Assembly: GCF_900240245.1 (NCBI RefSeq)
Contig: NZ_OESQ01000001.1
Location: forward strand, 1,183,681-1,247,680
Direction: 5' to 3'
DNA: 64,000 nt
DNA from: Lachnoclostridium edouardi
GTDB taxonomy: Bacteria > Bacillota > Clostridia > Lachnospirales > Lachnospiraceae
The notes under the pieces are model-generated. The model was not told the origin of the DNA. It worked only from the letters and a program-made list of their open reading frames with translations, and searched no databases. Below are positions 1 through 7,757 of this stretch, in pieces (position 1 is the first letter of the stretch; every line of letters begins with the position of its first letter). The position numbers were made by a program, and so were the translations under genes.

Positions 1-87
1 CACCTTTTCTATGCTTTCTCTTTGGTTTATAATGATATATTGATTTTTATTATACCATCCGTGTACATAGGACAACAGGACCCAGAT

Positions 88-1293
88 TTAATATGTTAAA
101 ATATTTCCGTCCCTTCCGTCAATAGAAAGCAGCAGCCATTCCTCTTTCCTGTCCATATAAGAGGCAGATGAAAATCCGTAGAAATTCCAAACCGGAATTA
201 ATTTCCACTGTCCATCCTGAAATACCATTCTGTACTCCAGATTGACTTTTTCCACATTTACATACATGTAATATTTCTCGCCTTCTGTTAAAGGCGGAAG
301 CTTGCTATTGTCATAAAAGGCCTTAAAATACTGCTGGAAAATCTGGGAGACAGCTTCAAATGGAAGCAAAAACTCCTCCTCCCCACTTGGAGCGCCAATT
401 TCCATTCTGGCAATGTCTTTTATATAAACTAATTTCCCCTCTTTATCTAAACACAGCTCTATATACTGAGGCCCTTCTATACTTGTATGTATCCCTGATA
501 CATAAAACCATTGTGAAATAGGTATATTGTCTAATACTCTAACATATTTTAAAATCATTAACTGGTCGTCAGTATCCTCATTTTTCCAAATTCCGTTTTC
601 CTGTTTATAGATGCTTTTCTGCACCCATTTTTCTTCTCTCCTTACAAATTGGCCTGAATTCAGCTGAGCCACCAGCTGGTCCGCCTTTTCCCGGATATTC
701 TCTTCAATCTGATTTTTTTCCTCCTGATTAAACGCAGCCCCCGCTAACTGGCCCGTAGTGTGGTATATTACAGAGGAAGCTCTTAAAACCGGCGTAACTG
801 CGCTGCCTCCTTCCCCTTTCTGCACTATATAATCGTTGTTGTAATAAATATAATAGCTTTCGTCTAAATCATAACACTGCAGCCCTTCTGCCTCCTCCCA
901 GGGCTTATCCTCTCCCCACTGAATTCCTGCATATGATCCTACTATTTTTTTCAAATTCTGATAATCTGCTTCGCTGTACGGAAGCAGTTTAATCTCCCTT
1001 TCCGGTATAGCGTCTGTGTCCGGCACCTGCACGAAAGCGTCCGCTGTAATCTCCACTTTATCCGAATGAACATTTATTTCATATTTCTCAGGAGCTTCCA
1101 CTATCACAGCCAAATTCTCTTTCGCAGTTTCCTCTTCCCTTTCCTGGTCTTCCCCCTCTGTTTCCTTGGTCTCCTGACTTTCCTTTTTTTCTCCTATTAC
1201 CATCTTATCTGTTTTTTGGCTGCAGGCGCTTCCCCACAGAGCAGCCGCGCAGATAATACTAATAACAGCTCCATATCTTACTTTTCTTTTCAT
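88..1293 (-). CDS. Putative lipoprotein of a two-component operon
   Basis: A 401-residue exported protein of unknown function. The N-terminus has basic residues, a hydrophobic segment and then a Cys near residue 24 in the context WGSAC, which looks like a lipoprotein signal peptide and lipobox. A Glu/Lys-rich low-complexity linker follows (about residues 32-60), then a globular body rich in Tyr and Trp. A strong AGGAG site precedes the ATG. It lies 94 bases after the histidine kinase on the same strand and is probably the last gene of that operon, so it may be the extracytoplasmic partner of the kinase, as accessory lipoproteins are in other Firmicute systems. I recognise no catalytic motif and assign no function. 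Confidence 0.75.
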   Translation of the reverse strand: MKRKVRYGAVISIICAAALWGSACSQKTDKMVIGEKKESQETKETEGEDQEREEETAKENLAVIVEAPEKYEINVHSDKVEITADAFVQVPDTDAIPEREIKLLPYSEADYQNLKKIVGSYAGIQWGEDKPWEEAEGLQCYDLDESYYIYYNNDYIVQKGEGGSAVTPVLRASSVIYHTTGQLAGAAFNQEEKNQIEENIREKADQLVAQLNSGQFVRREEKWVQKSIYKQENGIWKNEDTDDQLMILKYVRVLDNIPISQWFYVSGIHTSIEGPQYIELCLDKEGKLVYIKDIARMEIGAPSGEEEFLLPFEAVSQIFQQYFKAFYDNSKLPPLTEGEKYYMYVNVEKVNLEYRMVFQDGQWKLIPVWNFYGFSSASYMDRKEEWLLLSIDGRDGNILTY

Positions 1294-1387
1294 CTATAGA
1301 TTCTCCTTTCTTTAAAGTCCAATATTAATTGGTCTTTAAAGTCATCATAGATTATTTTCTGCCAATAATATTCTCCGTTTTGTAAAA

Positions 1388-2746
1388 CTATTGTAAACCT
1401 TTTATTTTAGGAAAAATAACTGTGATTTTCGTCCCCTCTCCCTCCCTGCTTTCAATTTTCATTTTTCCACTGTGCAGCTTTACAATTTTCTCGCTAATAG
1501 CCAGTCCCAGCCCAGAGCCTCCTTCTTTTCTGCTTCTGGATTTATCCGCCATATAAAAGGCTTTTGTTACATAGGGCAAATCTTTTTCTCCTATGCCGCA
1601 GCCCTTATCTTCTACTGTAATACTCTGGGAAAACGCCTGAAGCTTTATTTTCTGCCCTGGCTTTGAAGCCCGGCAGCTATTTTGCACTAAATTAGAGAAT
1701 AAGCTGACCAACAGCTGTTTGTCTCCATAAATAGCCATTTGAGGTTCACATTCCAGACAAAGGGAAATATTCTTCTGCTTTCTCATTTCCCTTGTCTCCT
1801 CCTTCACTGCCTCCAAAATTTCCCTGGCAGAAAGCTTAGTTTTTTCAATGGCCTCATTTTCATATGTTCCAATAAGACTTAAAAGCTTGGAGGACATCTG
1901 CTCCATTCTAACCCCTGACTGATAAATATATTGTACAGCCTTTTCTTTCTGCTCTTTATTTAAGCGCACGTGAAGAAGACTGTCAGCATATCCGATGATT
2001 GAGGTGACAGGCGTTTTCATTTCATGGGCCAAAGCTCCTAAAAGCAGCTGCAAGGTTTCTACCTGCTCCTCCACCTGCTCTGACATCTGATTAAAGGCTG
2101 CTCCCACCTGGCTCAGCTCATCATTTCCTTTTATATTTACCTTGGTCCCCCATTGTCCGCGGCTGACGGCTGAAGCAGCTGTTTTCAGCTCCTCTAAAGA
2201 TCTGGTAATTTGTTTTACTAAAATAATAGACACTGTTCCGGCGCAGACCGCCACTGCCGCAAAAACAAAGGCATAAAGCTTCACCTGCCTGTTTGCCGCC
2301 TTCCATGCCTCTGAAATATCTTTTACCGCCATTACCTGAAACCCTTCCGGATATTCCAAAGGCCTTTTTACAAGAAGTATGTACTTGCCGCCAATACTTT
2401 GAACCATATACGGCTCTGTCAGCGCCTGAGGGTCTAATATTTCATAGTCGGTCAGATTCTGAATACACACCCCGTTTTTCAGCAGCCCATATCCCTTTAC
2501 ATAGCACCGTTTAAATTGGTATTTTAAATAAGCGTCTCTGGCCGCCTCCCCCATTACCTGAAGATCTTCTCTTGTCCCCACCTGCTTAATTGCCTGACCT
2601 AGGGCCTCCAGCTTTTCCTCCTCACTGTCAGCCAGCACAGTTAAACTATAATTTTTCATAGCATTTACGGAAAAAATACCGCAGATACTAAAGGATACTG
2701 TTAAAATCCCCAGTATAAGCAGCAGCAATTTTGTTCTTATTTTCAT
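1388..2746 (-). CDS. Membrane sensor histidine kinase
   Basis: A 452-residue two-component sensor kinase. A transmembrane helix spans about residues 7-29. An extracytoplasmic sensor region of about 120 residues follows, with a second helix near 157-177 and a HAMP linker near 180-230. The HisKA helix carries the phospho-accepting His241 in ALAHEMKTP. The HATPase domain shows the N box (SNLVQNSCRA), the G1 box (DKGCGIG) and the G2 box (GGSGLGLAI). AGGAGG precedes the ATG. It starts 16 bases after the response regulator, so the two are co-transcribed. The sensor domain is not recognisable, so the stimulus is unknown. Confidence 0.93.
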   Translation of the reverse strand: MKIRTKLLLLILGILTVSFSICGIFSVNAMKNYSLTVLADSEEEKLEALGQAIKQVGTREDLQVMGEAARDAYLKYQFKRCYVKGYGLLKNGVCIQNLTDYEILDPQALTEPYMVQSIGGKYILLVKRPLEYPEGFQVMAVKDISEAWKAANRQVKLYAFVFAAVAVCAGTVSIILVKQITRSLEELKTAASAVSRGQWGTKVNIKGNDELSQVGAAFNQMSEQVEEQVETLQLLLGALAHEMKTPVTSIIGYADSLLHVRLNKEQKEKAVQYIYQSGVRMEQMSSKLLSLIGTYENEAIEKTKLSAREILEAVKEETREMRKQKNISLCLECEPQMAIYGDKQLLVSLFSNLVQNSCRASKPGQKIKLQAFSQSITVEDKGCGIGEKDLPYVTKAFYMADKSRSRKEGGSGLGLAISEKIVKLHSGKMKIESREGEGTKITVIFPKIKGLQ

Positions 2747-2762
2747 ATGCTTCCTCCTGCCG

Positions 2763-3434
2763 TCAGACGTTATCCTCCAGCAGATACCTGGCTTTTGGAA
2801 TGGTCACAATATCTTTACAGGCTTTTATTTTCTTTCTCAATCTGGCTATATGCACGTCCACAGTTCTGGTTTCCCCATAATACTCGCTGCCCCACACCAT
2901 ATTAAGCAGCCGGTCTCTTCCTAAAACTACATTTCTGTTTTTTAAGAAAACAGAAAGCAGGCTAAATTCCATTGGCTTTAGGGAGATTTCTTTTCCGTCC
3001 TCATAAACCTTATGCTTAGCCAAGTCCATGGTTAAGCCTTTGTAAATTAAAAGGGAGGACAATTTCCCGTTTCTCTCTAAAGCCTTTTCCATCCGCACTA
3101 AAAGCTCCAGCACCTCAAAAGGCTTTACAATATAATCCTCTGCTCCCAGCTTCAGCCCCTTTACCTTAGACCCTACGTCCGCCTTGGCTGTAAGGTAAAT
3201 TACTGGAATCTTATATTTTTGAAAATAATCCATCAGCTGAAATCCATCCTTTTTAGGCAGCATAATATCCACCAAGGCCAAATCCGCAGCCTCCCTCTCA
3301 TATTTTGTTAAATAATCCTCTGCTTCTTTTCCGTCCTCACATATTTCCGTCTCATATCCCACAGCCTCCAAATTCATGGCCAGCAGCTGAGAAATAGCAC
3401 CTTCATCCTCTATAATCAAAATTTTATTTTTCAC
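2763..3434 (-). CDS. OmpR/PhoB-family response regulator
   Basis: A 223-residue response regulator, the partner of the kinase just downstream. The receiver domain (1-118) shows the acidic pair IIEDE, the phospho-acceptor Asp56 in LVDIMLP, the conserved TAK and the KPF motif. The C-terminal winged helix (about 130-220) carries RTVDVHIARLRKKI, typical of OmpR/PhoB DNA-binding domains. The start is GTG behind a weak GGTATGATAG leader. It is the first gene of the operon; a promoter with two adjacent copies of an 8-base repeat just upstream suggests autoregulation. The regulon is unknown. Confidence 0.93.
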   Translation of the reverse strand: MKNKILIIEDEGAISQLLAMNLEAVGYETEICEDGKEAEDYLTKYEREAADLALVDIMLPKKDGFQLMDYFQKYKIPVIYLTAKADVGSKVKGLKLGAEDYIVKPFEVLELLVRMEKALERNGKLSSLLIYKGLTMDLAKHKVYEDGKEISLKPMEFSLLSVFLKNRNVVLGRDRLLNMVWGSEYYGETRTVDVHIARLRKKIKACKDIVTIPKARYLLEDNV

Positions 3435-3496
3435 CTATCATACCTCGTTACACAAAAAATTCAGGAGACCCCGACTCCCTTTACCCTTTCTATCAT

Positions 3497-3543
3497 ACTA
3501 TATAAGCTGTAAAAAAACTTTGCCAAAATGTAAACATGTAAAC
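3497..3543 (-). promoter_or_regulatory. Promoter and tandem repeat for the two-component operon
   Basis: On the minus strand TTGGCA (3521-3526), an 18-base spacer and TATAGT (3497-3502) form a sigma-A-like promoter for the response regulator. Immediately upstream of the -35 are two adjacent copies of ATGTAAAC (+ strand, 3528-3543). Direct repeats beside a -35 are the usual binding arrangement for OmpR/PhoB regulators, so autoregulation is inferred. Confidence 0.55.
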
Positions 3544-3701
3544 ATTTTCTGGAAAAGGTTATAATATGCAATCAAGTTAACATAATTTTTACAGTGTGAT
3601 AATAAGCAGATATTTCCCCAAACAAAAATGTTATATAAAGCGACATTATTCGATGCACTTTATTCTTTACTTTAATATTTATCCTAGAAGGCAAAAAAAT
3701 A

Positions 3702-3730
3702 TTGGCTGTTAATAAACTTTCTGGTATACT
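3702..3730 (+). promoter_or_regulatory. Promoter of the broken DUF1266 gene
   Basis: TTGGCT, a 17-base spacer and TATACT with an extended -10 TGG. It lies about 45 bases upstream of the AGAGGG ribosome site and ATG of the DUF1266 pseudogene. The expression signals are intact although the reading frame is broken. Confidence 0.55.
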
Positions 3731-3777
3731 AATAATATTAGTATTATATTCATTACTTTTAAGAGGGAAGAATTTAT

Positions 3778-4242
3778 ATGGGATTCTTGGGGTTATTTAA
3801 AAAGAAAGAGGATGAAAACATTACGCTGCCGAACAATGACGCAGAGAGATGGATCGTAGGCACTTATGCTATGTGGTCTGAATATGCTGAGGGGGACTGG
3901 CATTATTTTGCAGGCTCTACGAGAAAAAGCTATCCTGAAGGGGCTTCTATGCGCGTTATGCTTCGCAGGGATTGGGATGTTTCCGATAAAAGCGCTCTTT
4001 TAGAAATGGTCAACTATCTGACATCTAAGTAACAGGGAAAGGCCTGCGCAGAAGAAGAGATTGCTTCAGGGGCGTGGAATCTTTGCCGCGCAACTCAGCT
4101 TCTTGGAATGGGCTTTGTAGGCGGCTATATTGATCGTGAGGAAATGATAGCAGAATCTTTTAAAATCGGACAGCTTATGCAGAGTTTGTATCATTCCTGG
4201 TCTGATTTGTACGACAGCTATTTAAAGGGATATAAGGAGTAG
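3778..4242 (+). pseudogene. DUF1266-like gene interrupted by one TAA
   Basis: The first 84 codons end at a TAA at 4030-4032. The same frame continues without interruption for 69 more codons to a TAG at 4240-4242. The downstream part encodes WNLCRATQLLGMGFVGGYI followed by DREEMIAES and a closing SWSDLYDSYLKGY, which is how DUF1266 proteins of Firmicutes end as I remember them. One base change therefore seems to have split a gene of about 154 codons. The N-terminal piece contains RWIVGTYAMWSE, also typical of the family. The function of DUF1266 is unknown. Read-through of the UAA is possible but has no specific support. A sequencing error is the other alternative. Confidence 0.75.
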
Positions 4243-4370
4243 AGAAGCAGCCAGGGCGACGATGGACAAAGCAACATCGCTGAAAGGGAAAGAATTATGT
4301 CTGAAACTAAAAAATGCTCCAGACGGCCCTTGTTCTTTGCCATGGCAGCTGGAGCTTAAATAAAACAATA

Positions 4371-4399
4371 TTGTTATTTTTCACTGTTTGTGATAAAAT
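4371..4399 (+). promoter_or_regulatory. Promoter for antisense RNA of toxin locus
   Basis: TTGTTA (4371-4376), a 17-base spacer and TAAAAT (4394-4399) with an extended TGA. No open reading frame of note follows; instead a terminator hairpin lies about 50 bases downstream. The transcript would run towards the toxin gene on the other strand. Confidence 0.55.
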
Positions 4400-4405
4400 T
4401 TATAG

Positions 4406-4480
4406 GAACAGATATTTTCTGTTTATGAGAAACTGCCTTTTAAAGGCCGCCTGTACTGCCCCACAGTACAGGCATTTTTA
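4406..4480 (+). ncRNA. Putative antisense RNA to toxin mRNA 3' end
   Basis: A predicted RNA of about 75 nt between the plus-strand promoter and the intrinsic terminator at 4449-4480 (stem GCCTGTACTG/CAGTACAGGC, then ATTTTTA). It is convergent with the 26-codon toxin gene and would pair with the mRNA downstream of the toxin stop, as RatA does with txpA in Bacillus subtilis. Inferred from sequence only. Confidence 0.45.
4449..4480 (+). terminator. Intrinsic terminator of antisense RNA
   Basis: A perfect 10-base-pair stem GCCTGTACTG/CAGTACAGGC with a 5-base loop, followed by ATTTTTA on the plus strand. The minus strand has no U-run after it, so termination would act on the antisense RNA. Confidence 0.65.
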
Positions 4481-4499
4481 GTTTAATAAATGCTTGTTT

Positions 4500-4580
4500 T
4501 TAATGTATAAACAGCATCATTACTGTCAAAACCAGCTGGGCGGATGACAGAAACAATGATAATTTTTCGTAGAGAGTCAT
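4500..4580 (-). CDS. Small holin-like type I toxin
   Basis: A 26-codon gene. The product begins MTLYEKLSLFLSSA and ends in a hydrophobic stretch LVLTVMMLFIH. The M-x-x-Y-E-x-L-x-L start and single membrane helix match the 'putative holin-like toxin' family of type I toxin-antitoxin loci (TxpA/BsrG-like). A full AAGGAGGTGG ribosome site lies 7 bases before the ATG, unusually strong for a short orphan frame. Toxins of this class insert in the membrane, and an antisense RNA controls their mRNA. Here a convergent promoter and terminator flank the 3' side. The lack of a basic C-terminal tail is atypical. Its promoter (TTGTAT at 4652-4657, TAAGAG at 4629-4634) overlaps the stop codon of the upstream gene. 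Confidence 0.6.
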   Translation of the reverse strand: MTLYEKLSLFLSSAQLVLTVMMLFIH

Positions 4581-4631
4581 CCTACCACCTCCTTATATGT
4601 ATTTGACAGAAAATATCTGATATCCTTACTC

Positions 4632-5192
4632 TTACCTGGTTTTATACTTAAATACAAAATCCTTTACATCTTTTTCCAAGCCCTTTAATTCCAAAATAAA
4701 CTTCAAATCCTCCTCAGAGGCCTGACCTACTTTTATTTCGTTCTGCTTAGTTTCTATCTTTTCTACTGTGCTCTGCAAATCATTTAAAATACTCTGGTAA
4801 ATTTCCTGAAACTCCGTTGAATCCGAATGCAGCTTTAAGACTTCCTGGTAAATGCCGCCCCGTTTGTCCTCTGATATCTCAAAAAGGTCTTTCTGTTTCT
4901 CGTCTGTATCCTGAGAAAACGTATCAGTCATAATATGACGGTCATAATATGCAGCCCGTTTATCAAACTTAGGACCCTTTGTATAATATCCTCTTTCCGG
5001 ATTCCTTAACTCCCCGCTTTTACACATGTTGGTAAAGGCGCCTGAAATCTGACCGCTGGAGCATTCCATCCCTTTTTCCTTCAGGACTTTTTTTATATAC
5101 TGTTTAATGTCTGCAACTAAATGTGTATTTCCGTCTTTCACACTTTCTCGAATGAGCAGTCGCAGGTCATTACTTGTAGCCCGATTCTCCAA
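4632..5192 (-). CDS. Hypothetical protein with HTH-like N-terminus
   Basis: A 186-residue soluble protein that I do not recognise. Residues 1-75 are predicted helical with a pattern like a winged-helix domain (KQYIKKVLKEKGMECSSGQI, then AFTNMCKSGEL and ERGYYTKG). The last 70 residues are charged and helical, probably a coiled coil (SILNDLQSTVEKIETKQNEI). No catalytic residues stand out. It may bind DNA or a partner protein. A TTTCTTCC-type purine-rich stretch precedes the start on the coding strand. Its 3' end carries the candidate promoter of the downstream toxin gene, so the two loci may be linked. Confidence 0.6.
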   Translation of the reverse strand: MENRATSNDLRLLIRESVKDGNTHLVADIKQYIKKVLKEKGMECSSGQISGAFTNMCKSGELRNPERGYYTKGPKFDKRAAYYDRHIMTDTFSQDTDEKQKDLFEISEDKRGGIYQEVLKLHSDSTEFQEIYQSILNDLQSTVEKIETKQNEIKVGQASEEDLKFILELKGLEKDVKDFVFKYKTR

Positions 5193-5451
5193 TTTTCTTC
5201 CTTCCTTTCATAAATTATGACTTTTTCTGCTTATTCTCTTTATTTTTATAAAATTCTAAGTCTGTCTGAAAAACGATATTTGATTTGTTTTCCAGTTTTT
5301 TCTAACTTATTATGTTTATTCTAACACTATGCCTTACATGTGTCAATATATTTAACATTTTAGATTATATTTTTGTTGCTGGTTTTTACTAATACAAATG
5401 CTCAATCTATAACAACTTTTGCATATAGAATAAAAACGGAATCCAGGGTGC
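5193..5451. other. AT-rich intergenic region
   Basis: About 260 bases between the unknown gene and the glp terminator. It is strongly AT-rich and probably holds the promoter of the unknown gene, but no clear -35/-10 pair stands out. I see no RNA gene or repeat in it. Confidence 0.4.
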
Positions 5452-5494
5452 AAAAAGGACTGCTGCAGACGAATCAATCTGCAGCAGCCTTTTT
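5452..5494 (-). terminator. Terminator of the glp operon
   Basis: The arms CTGCTGCAGA and TCTGCAGCAG (5460-5469, 5478-5487) flank an 8-base loop, extended by AAAAAGG/CCTTTTT. It lies just after the glpP stop on the minus strand. The U-run exists in both directions, so it may also protect against transcription from the other side. Confidence 0.85.
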
Positions 5495-5511
5495 ACACTG
5501 CTTTTCTTATT

Positions 5512-6072
5512 TTACATAAACCACAAATCTTCTCTTGTGGTGGAAATAGCGTCCGCGCCTGCTGAAAATGCTGATATCATATCTTTTTTATCACATAACA
5601 GGCCGCTGGCAATTAAAGGAATATCTATACTTTCCTTAATTTCCTTAATAATTTTTGGCATCACGCCTGGCAGAATTTCCAAAAAGTCTGGGCGAAAGGT
5701 TTCCATCTGCTTTTTCGTCGTAGCAAGCGCCATAGAATCAATCATAAAGGTTCTCTGGCCTCCAATCATTCCAAGGGAAATAGCCTTTTTTACCATAGCC
5801 GGCTTGGTGCTGATAATTCCGTCTGCCTTTGTATTTTCCCTGAGAAAATCTACTGCGATTTCCTTAGAATTCAGCCCTGATATCAAATCCGCATGAACAA
5901 TAGCAATTTTCCCCTTATCCTTAATTCTGTCTACTATATCTGCAATATTACAGATTGTCCCATACAGCACAAATACCATTGAGCTTTCTGATTGGAAACA
6001 TCTTTCCATCCCTTTATCATCTTTTACAGCAGCAATTACCGGCGAACTTTCCAGCAGGTCTATTACTTTCAT
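5512..6072 (-). CDS. glpP: Glycerol-3-phosphate responsive antiterminator GlpP
   Basis: A 186-residue GlpP-family RNA-binding antiterminator. In Bacillus subtilis GlpP with glycerol-3-phosphate prevents termination in the leaders of glp genes. Recognised by SPVIAAVKD near the start, VLYGTICN, AIVHADLISGL, DGIISTKP, DFLEILPGVMP, PLIASGL and the end AISTTREDLW. A longer frame opens at 6168, but ATG 6072 has GAGGGGAAG upstream and gives the usual length. It is the last gene of the operon, 41 bases after the DUF1667 gene. Its likely target is the leader hairpin upstream of the BCCT gene at the head of the same operon. Confidence 0.9.
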   Translation of the reverse strand: MKVIDLLESSPVIAAVKDDKGMERCFQSESSMVFVLYGTICNIADIVDRIKDKGKIAIVHADLISGLNSKEIAVDFLRENTKADGIISTKPAMVKKAISLGMIGGQRTFMIDSMALATTKKQMETFRPDFLEILPGVMPKIIKEIKESIDIPLIASGLLCDKKDMISAFSAGADAISTTREDLWFM

Positions 6073-6113
6073 ATTGTCTTCCCCTCTCGTTGCTTCTTTT
6101 AATGAAAAACTCT

Positions 6114-6476
6114 CTACCTTTCCAGAACTGACTTTGTAGCAATAACAGGAACATGAGTTCCGCCGCAATTTTCAATTAATATATCTCCTATATGAACGGG
6201 AGCGCATACCTTTGCCTGCAAAATCTCTTCCATACAGTCCATAATTTTATTTTTAGGAATATCCTCCTTTGTCTTTACAGAAACCCGGGTCATCTGCCCA
6301 TTTTCCACTTTAATACTAGATGTGACAATTCTGGTAGGATTTGTAACTTCCTTTTTTGCATAAGTTTCTCCTCTGGGACATGTATTTCCTTTCACTTCAA
6401 TTTCATCTTCATGGACAGACACTGTCATTATACATCCTAAGGGGCAGCCAATGCAAATCATTTCTCTGGTTTCCAT
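6114..6476 (-). CDS. DUF1667 protein linked to anaerobic glycerol oxidation
   Basis: A 120-residue DUF1667 protein. The N-terminus has CIGCPLGC and then CPRG, a cysteine set likely to hold an iron-sulfur cluster. The C-terminal part (VCAPVHIGDILIENCGGT) is also typical of the family. In Clostridia this gene follows a GlpA-like and an NAD/FAD dehydrogenase, so the three probably form an electron-transfer glycerol-3-phosphate dehydrogenase analogous to GlpABC. I chose ATG 6476 because GGAGGTGG sits 6-10 bases upstream; the frame itself opens 9 codons earlier. The start is 1 base past the preceding stop, which suggests coupled translation. Confidence 0.85.
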   Translation of the reverse strand: METREMICIGCPLGCIMTVSVHEDEIEVKGNTCPRGETYAKKEVTNPTRIVTSSIKVENGQMTRVSVKTKEDIPKNKIMDCMEEILQAKVCAPVHIGDILIENCGGTHVPVIATKSVLER

Positions 6477-6477
6477 A

Positions 6478-7746
6478 CTAATCCACCTCCGTACAAACCA
6501 CAATTTTCTTCAAATCACCGTATGCCTCCAGACTGCTTTTCTTCAGAACCAGCTGTTCCATTTCTCCGGGGGCCAGAACCTTCTTTTTCCGATGAATCAC
6601 CCGCTGGTCATTAAAGTATACAGAAATATATCTGTCTTTATATACGTCCCCTACCCTGAAGCGGACAGTGATTTCATCCGGCATCTCTTTTACATTTAAT
6701 TTCTGAGGCACTGTATAGCGCACTCCGTTTTCCCCTTTTAATTCCACCTCAGGCAAAGCCCTGTCTTTTCTTCCCTCTTTTGCAAATACAGCCGCATTTT
6801 CTCCTGCCAGCGCCGCCTCCTCTGACACATAATCTACTAAATCATGGACGTGAAGTACATTTCCACATGCAAACACGCCTTCAATACTGGTTTCAAACTG
6901 CTGATTTACTACAGGACCGCTGGTAACAGCATTTAATGAAATATCTGCACATCTGGAAAGCTCATTTTCCGGTATAAGGCCTACAGACAGTAAAAGGGTA
7001 TCGCAGTCATAATGGATTTCCGTTCCAGGTATTGACTTTCTGTTTTTATCCACCTTAGCCAGAACAATTCCGCTTACCCTGTGTTTTCCTTCAATTTTCA
7101 CTACTGTGTGCTCTAAAAGCAGGGGAATTCCATAATCGTCCAGACATTGAACAATATTTCTTTTTAACCCTCCGGAATAAGGCATAATTTCTGCCACTGC
7201 TTTTACCTTAGCTCCCTCTAGCGTCATACGTCTGGCCATAATAAGGCCAATATCTCCGGAGCCTAATATTACAACCTCTTTTCCTACAGAAAAACCTTCA
7301 ATGTTTACAAGTCTTTGAGCTGTTCCTGCAGAGTAAACTCCGGCCGGACGAAAGCCTGGTATATTTAAAGCTCCTCTGGCCCTCTCTCTGCAGCCCATTG
7401 CCAAAACAATGGCCTTGGCCTTTATAGTAACCAAACCTTCTTCTGAATTAATATATGTAATTTCTCTGTTCTTTGTAATTTCAATAACAATAGTGTTCAG
7501 AAGATATGGGATTTTTTCCTTTTCAATCATCTGGATAAAACGGTAGGCGTATTCAGGTCCTGTCAGCTCCTCCTTAAACGTGTGAAGGCCAAATCCATTG
7601 TGAATGCACTGATTTAAAATGCCTCCCAAAACCCCGTCCCTTTCCAGAATCAGAATATCCTCTGCTCCTTTGCGGCGGGCTGCCGCCGCTGCCGCCGCCA
7701 GGCCGGCAGGACCGCCGCCGATAATTACTACGTCATGTTCCCTCAT
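6478..7746 (-). CDS. NAD/FAD-dependent oxidoreductase of the glp operon
   Basis: A 422-residue pyridine-nucleotide-disulphide-type flavoprotein. The FAD site is VVIIGGGPAGLAAAAAAA near residue 6. A second Rossmann motif for NAD(H), VILGSGDIGLIMARRM, lies near residue 155. GVFACGNVLHVHDLVDYVSEE marks the C-terminal FAD-binding segment. Between GlpA-like and DUF1667 genes, it is the usual partner that passes electrons from glycerol-3-phosphate to NAD or a quinone-independent acceptor in Clostridia; the acceptor is inferred. The frame has two near ATGs; the second (7746) sits 7 bases after GGGGGA and is preferred. The gap to the upstream gene is 11 bases. Confidence 0.87.
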   Translation of the reverse strand: MREHDVVIIGGGPAGLAAAAAAARRKGAEDILILERDGVLGGILNQCIHNGFGLHTFKEELTGPEYAYRFIQMIEKEKIPYLLNTIVIEITKNREITYINSEEGLVTIKAKAIVLAMGCRERARGALNIPGFRPAGVYSAGTAQRLVNIEGFSVGKEVVILGSGDIGLIMARRMTLEGAKVKAVAEIMPYSGGLKRNIVQCLDDYGIPLLLEHTVVKIEGKHRVSGIVLAKVDKNRKSIPGTEIHYDCDTLLLSVGLIPENELSRCADISLNAVTSGPVVNQQFETSIEGVFACGNVLHVHDLVDYVSEEAALAGENAAVFAKEGRKDRALPEVELKGENGVRYTVPQKLNVKEMPDEITVRFRVGDVYKDRYISVYFNDQRVIHRKKKVLAPGEMEQLVLKKSSLEAYGDLKKIVVCTEVD

Positions 7747-7757
7747 AGTCATTCCCC

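Noticed and set aside
4030..4032. Programmed read-through of the UAA in the DUF1266 gene
   Set aside because: No known read-through context or selenocysteine/pyrrolysine signal was seen; a simple nonsense change is the more economical reading.
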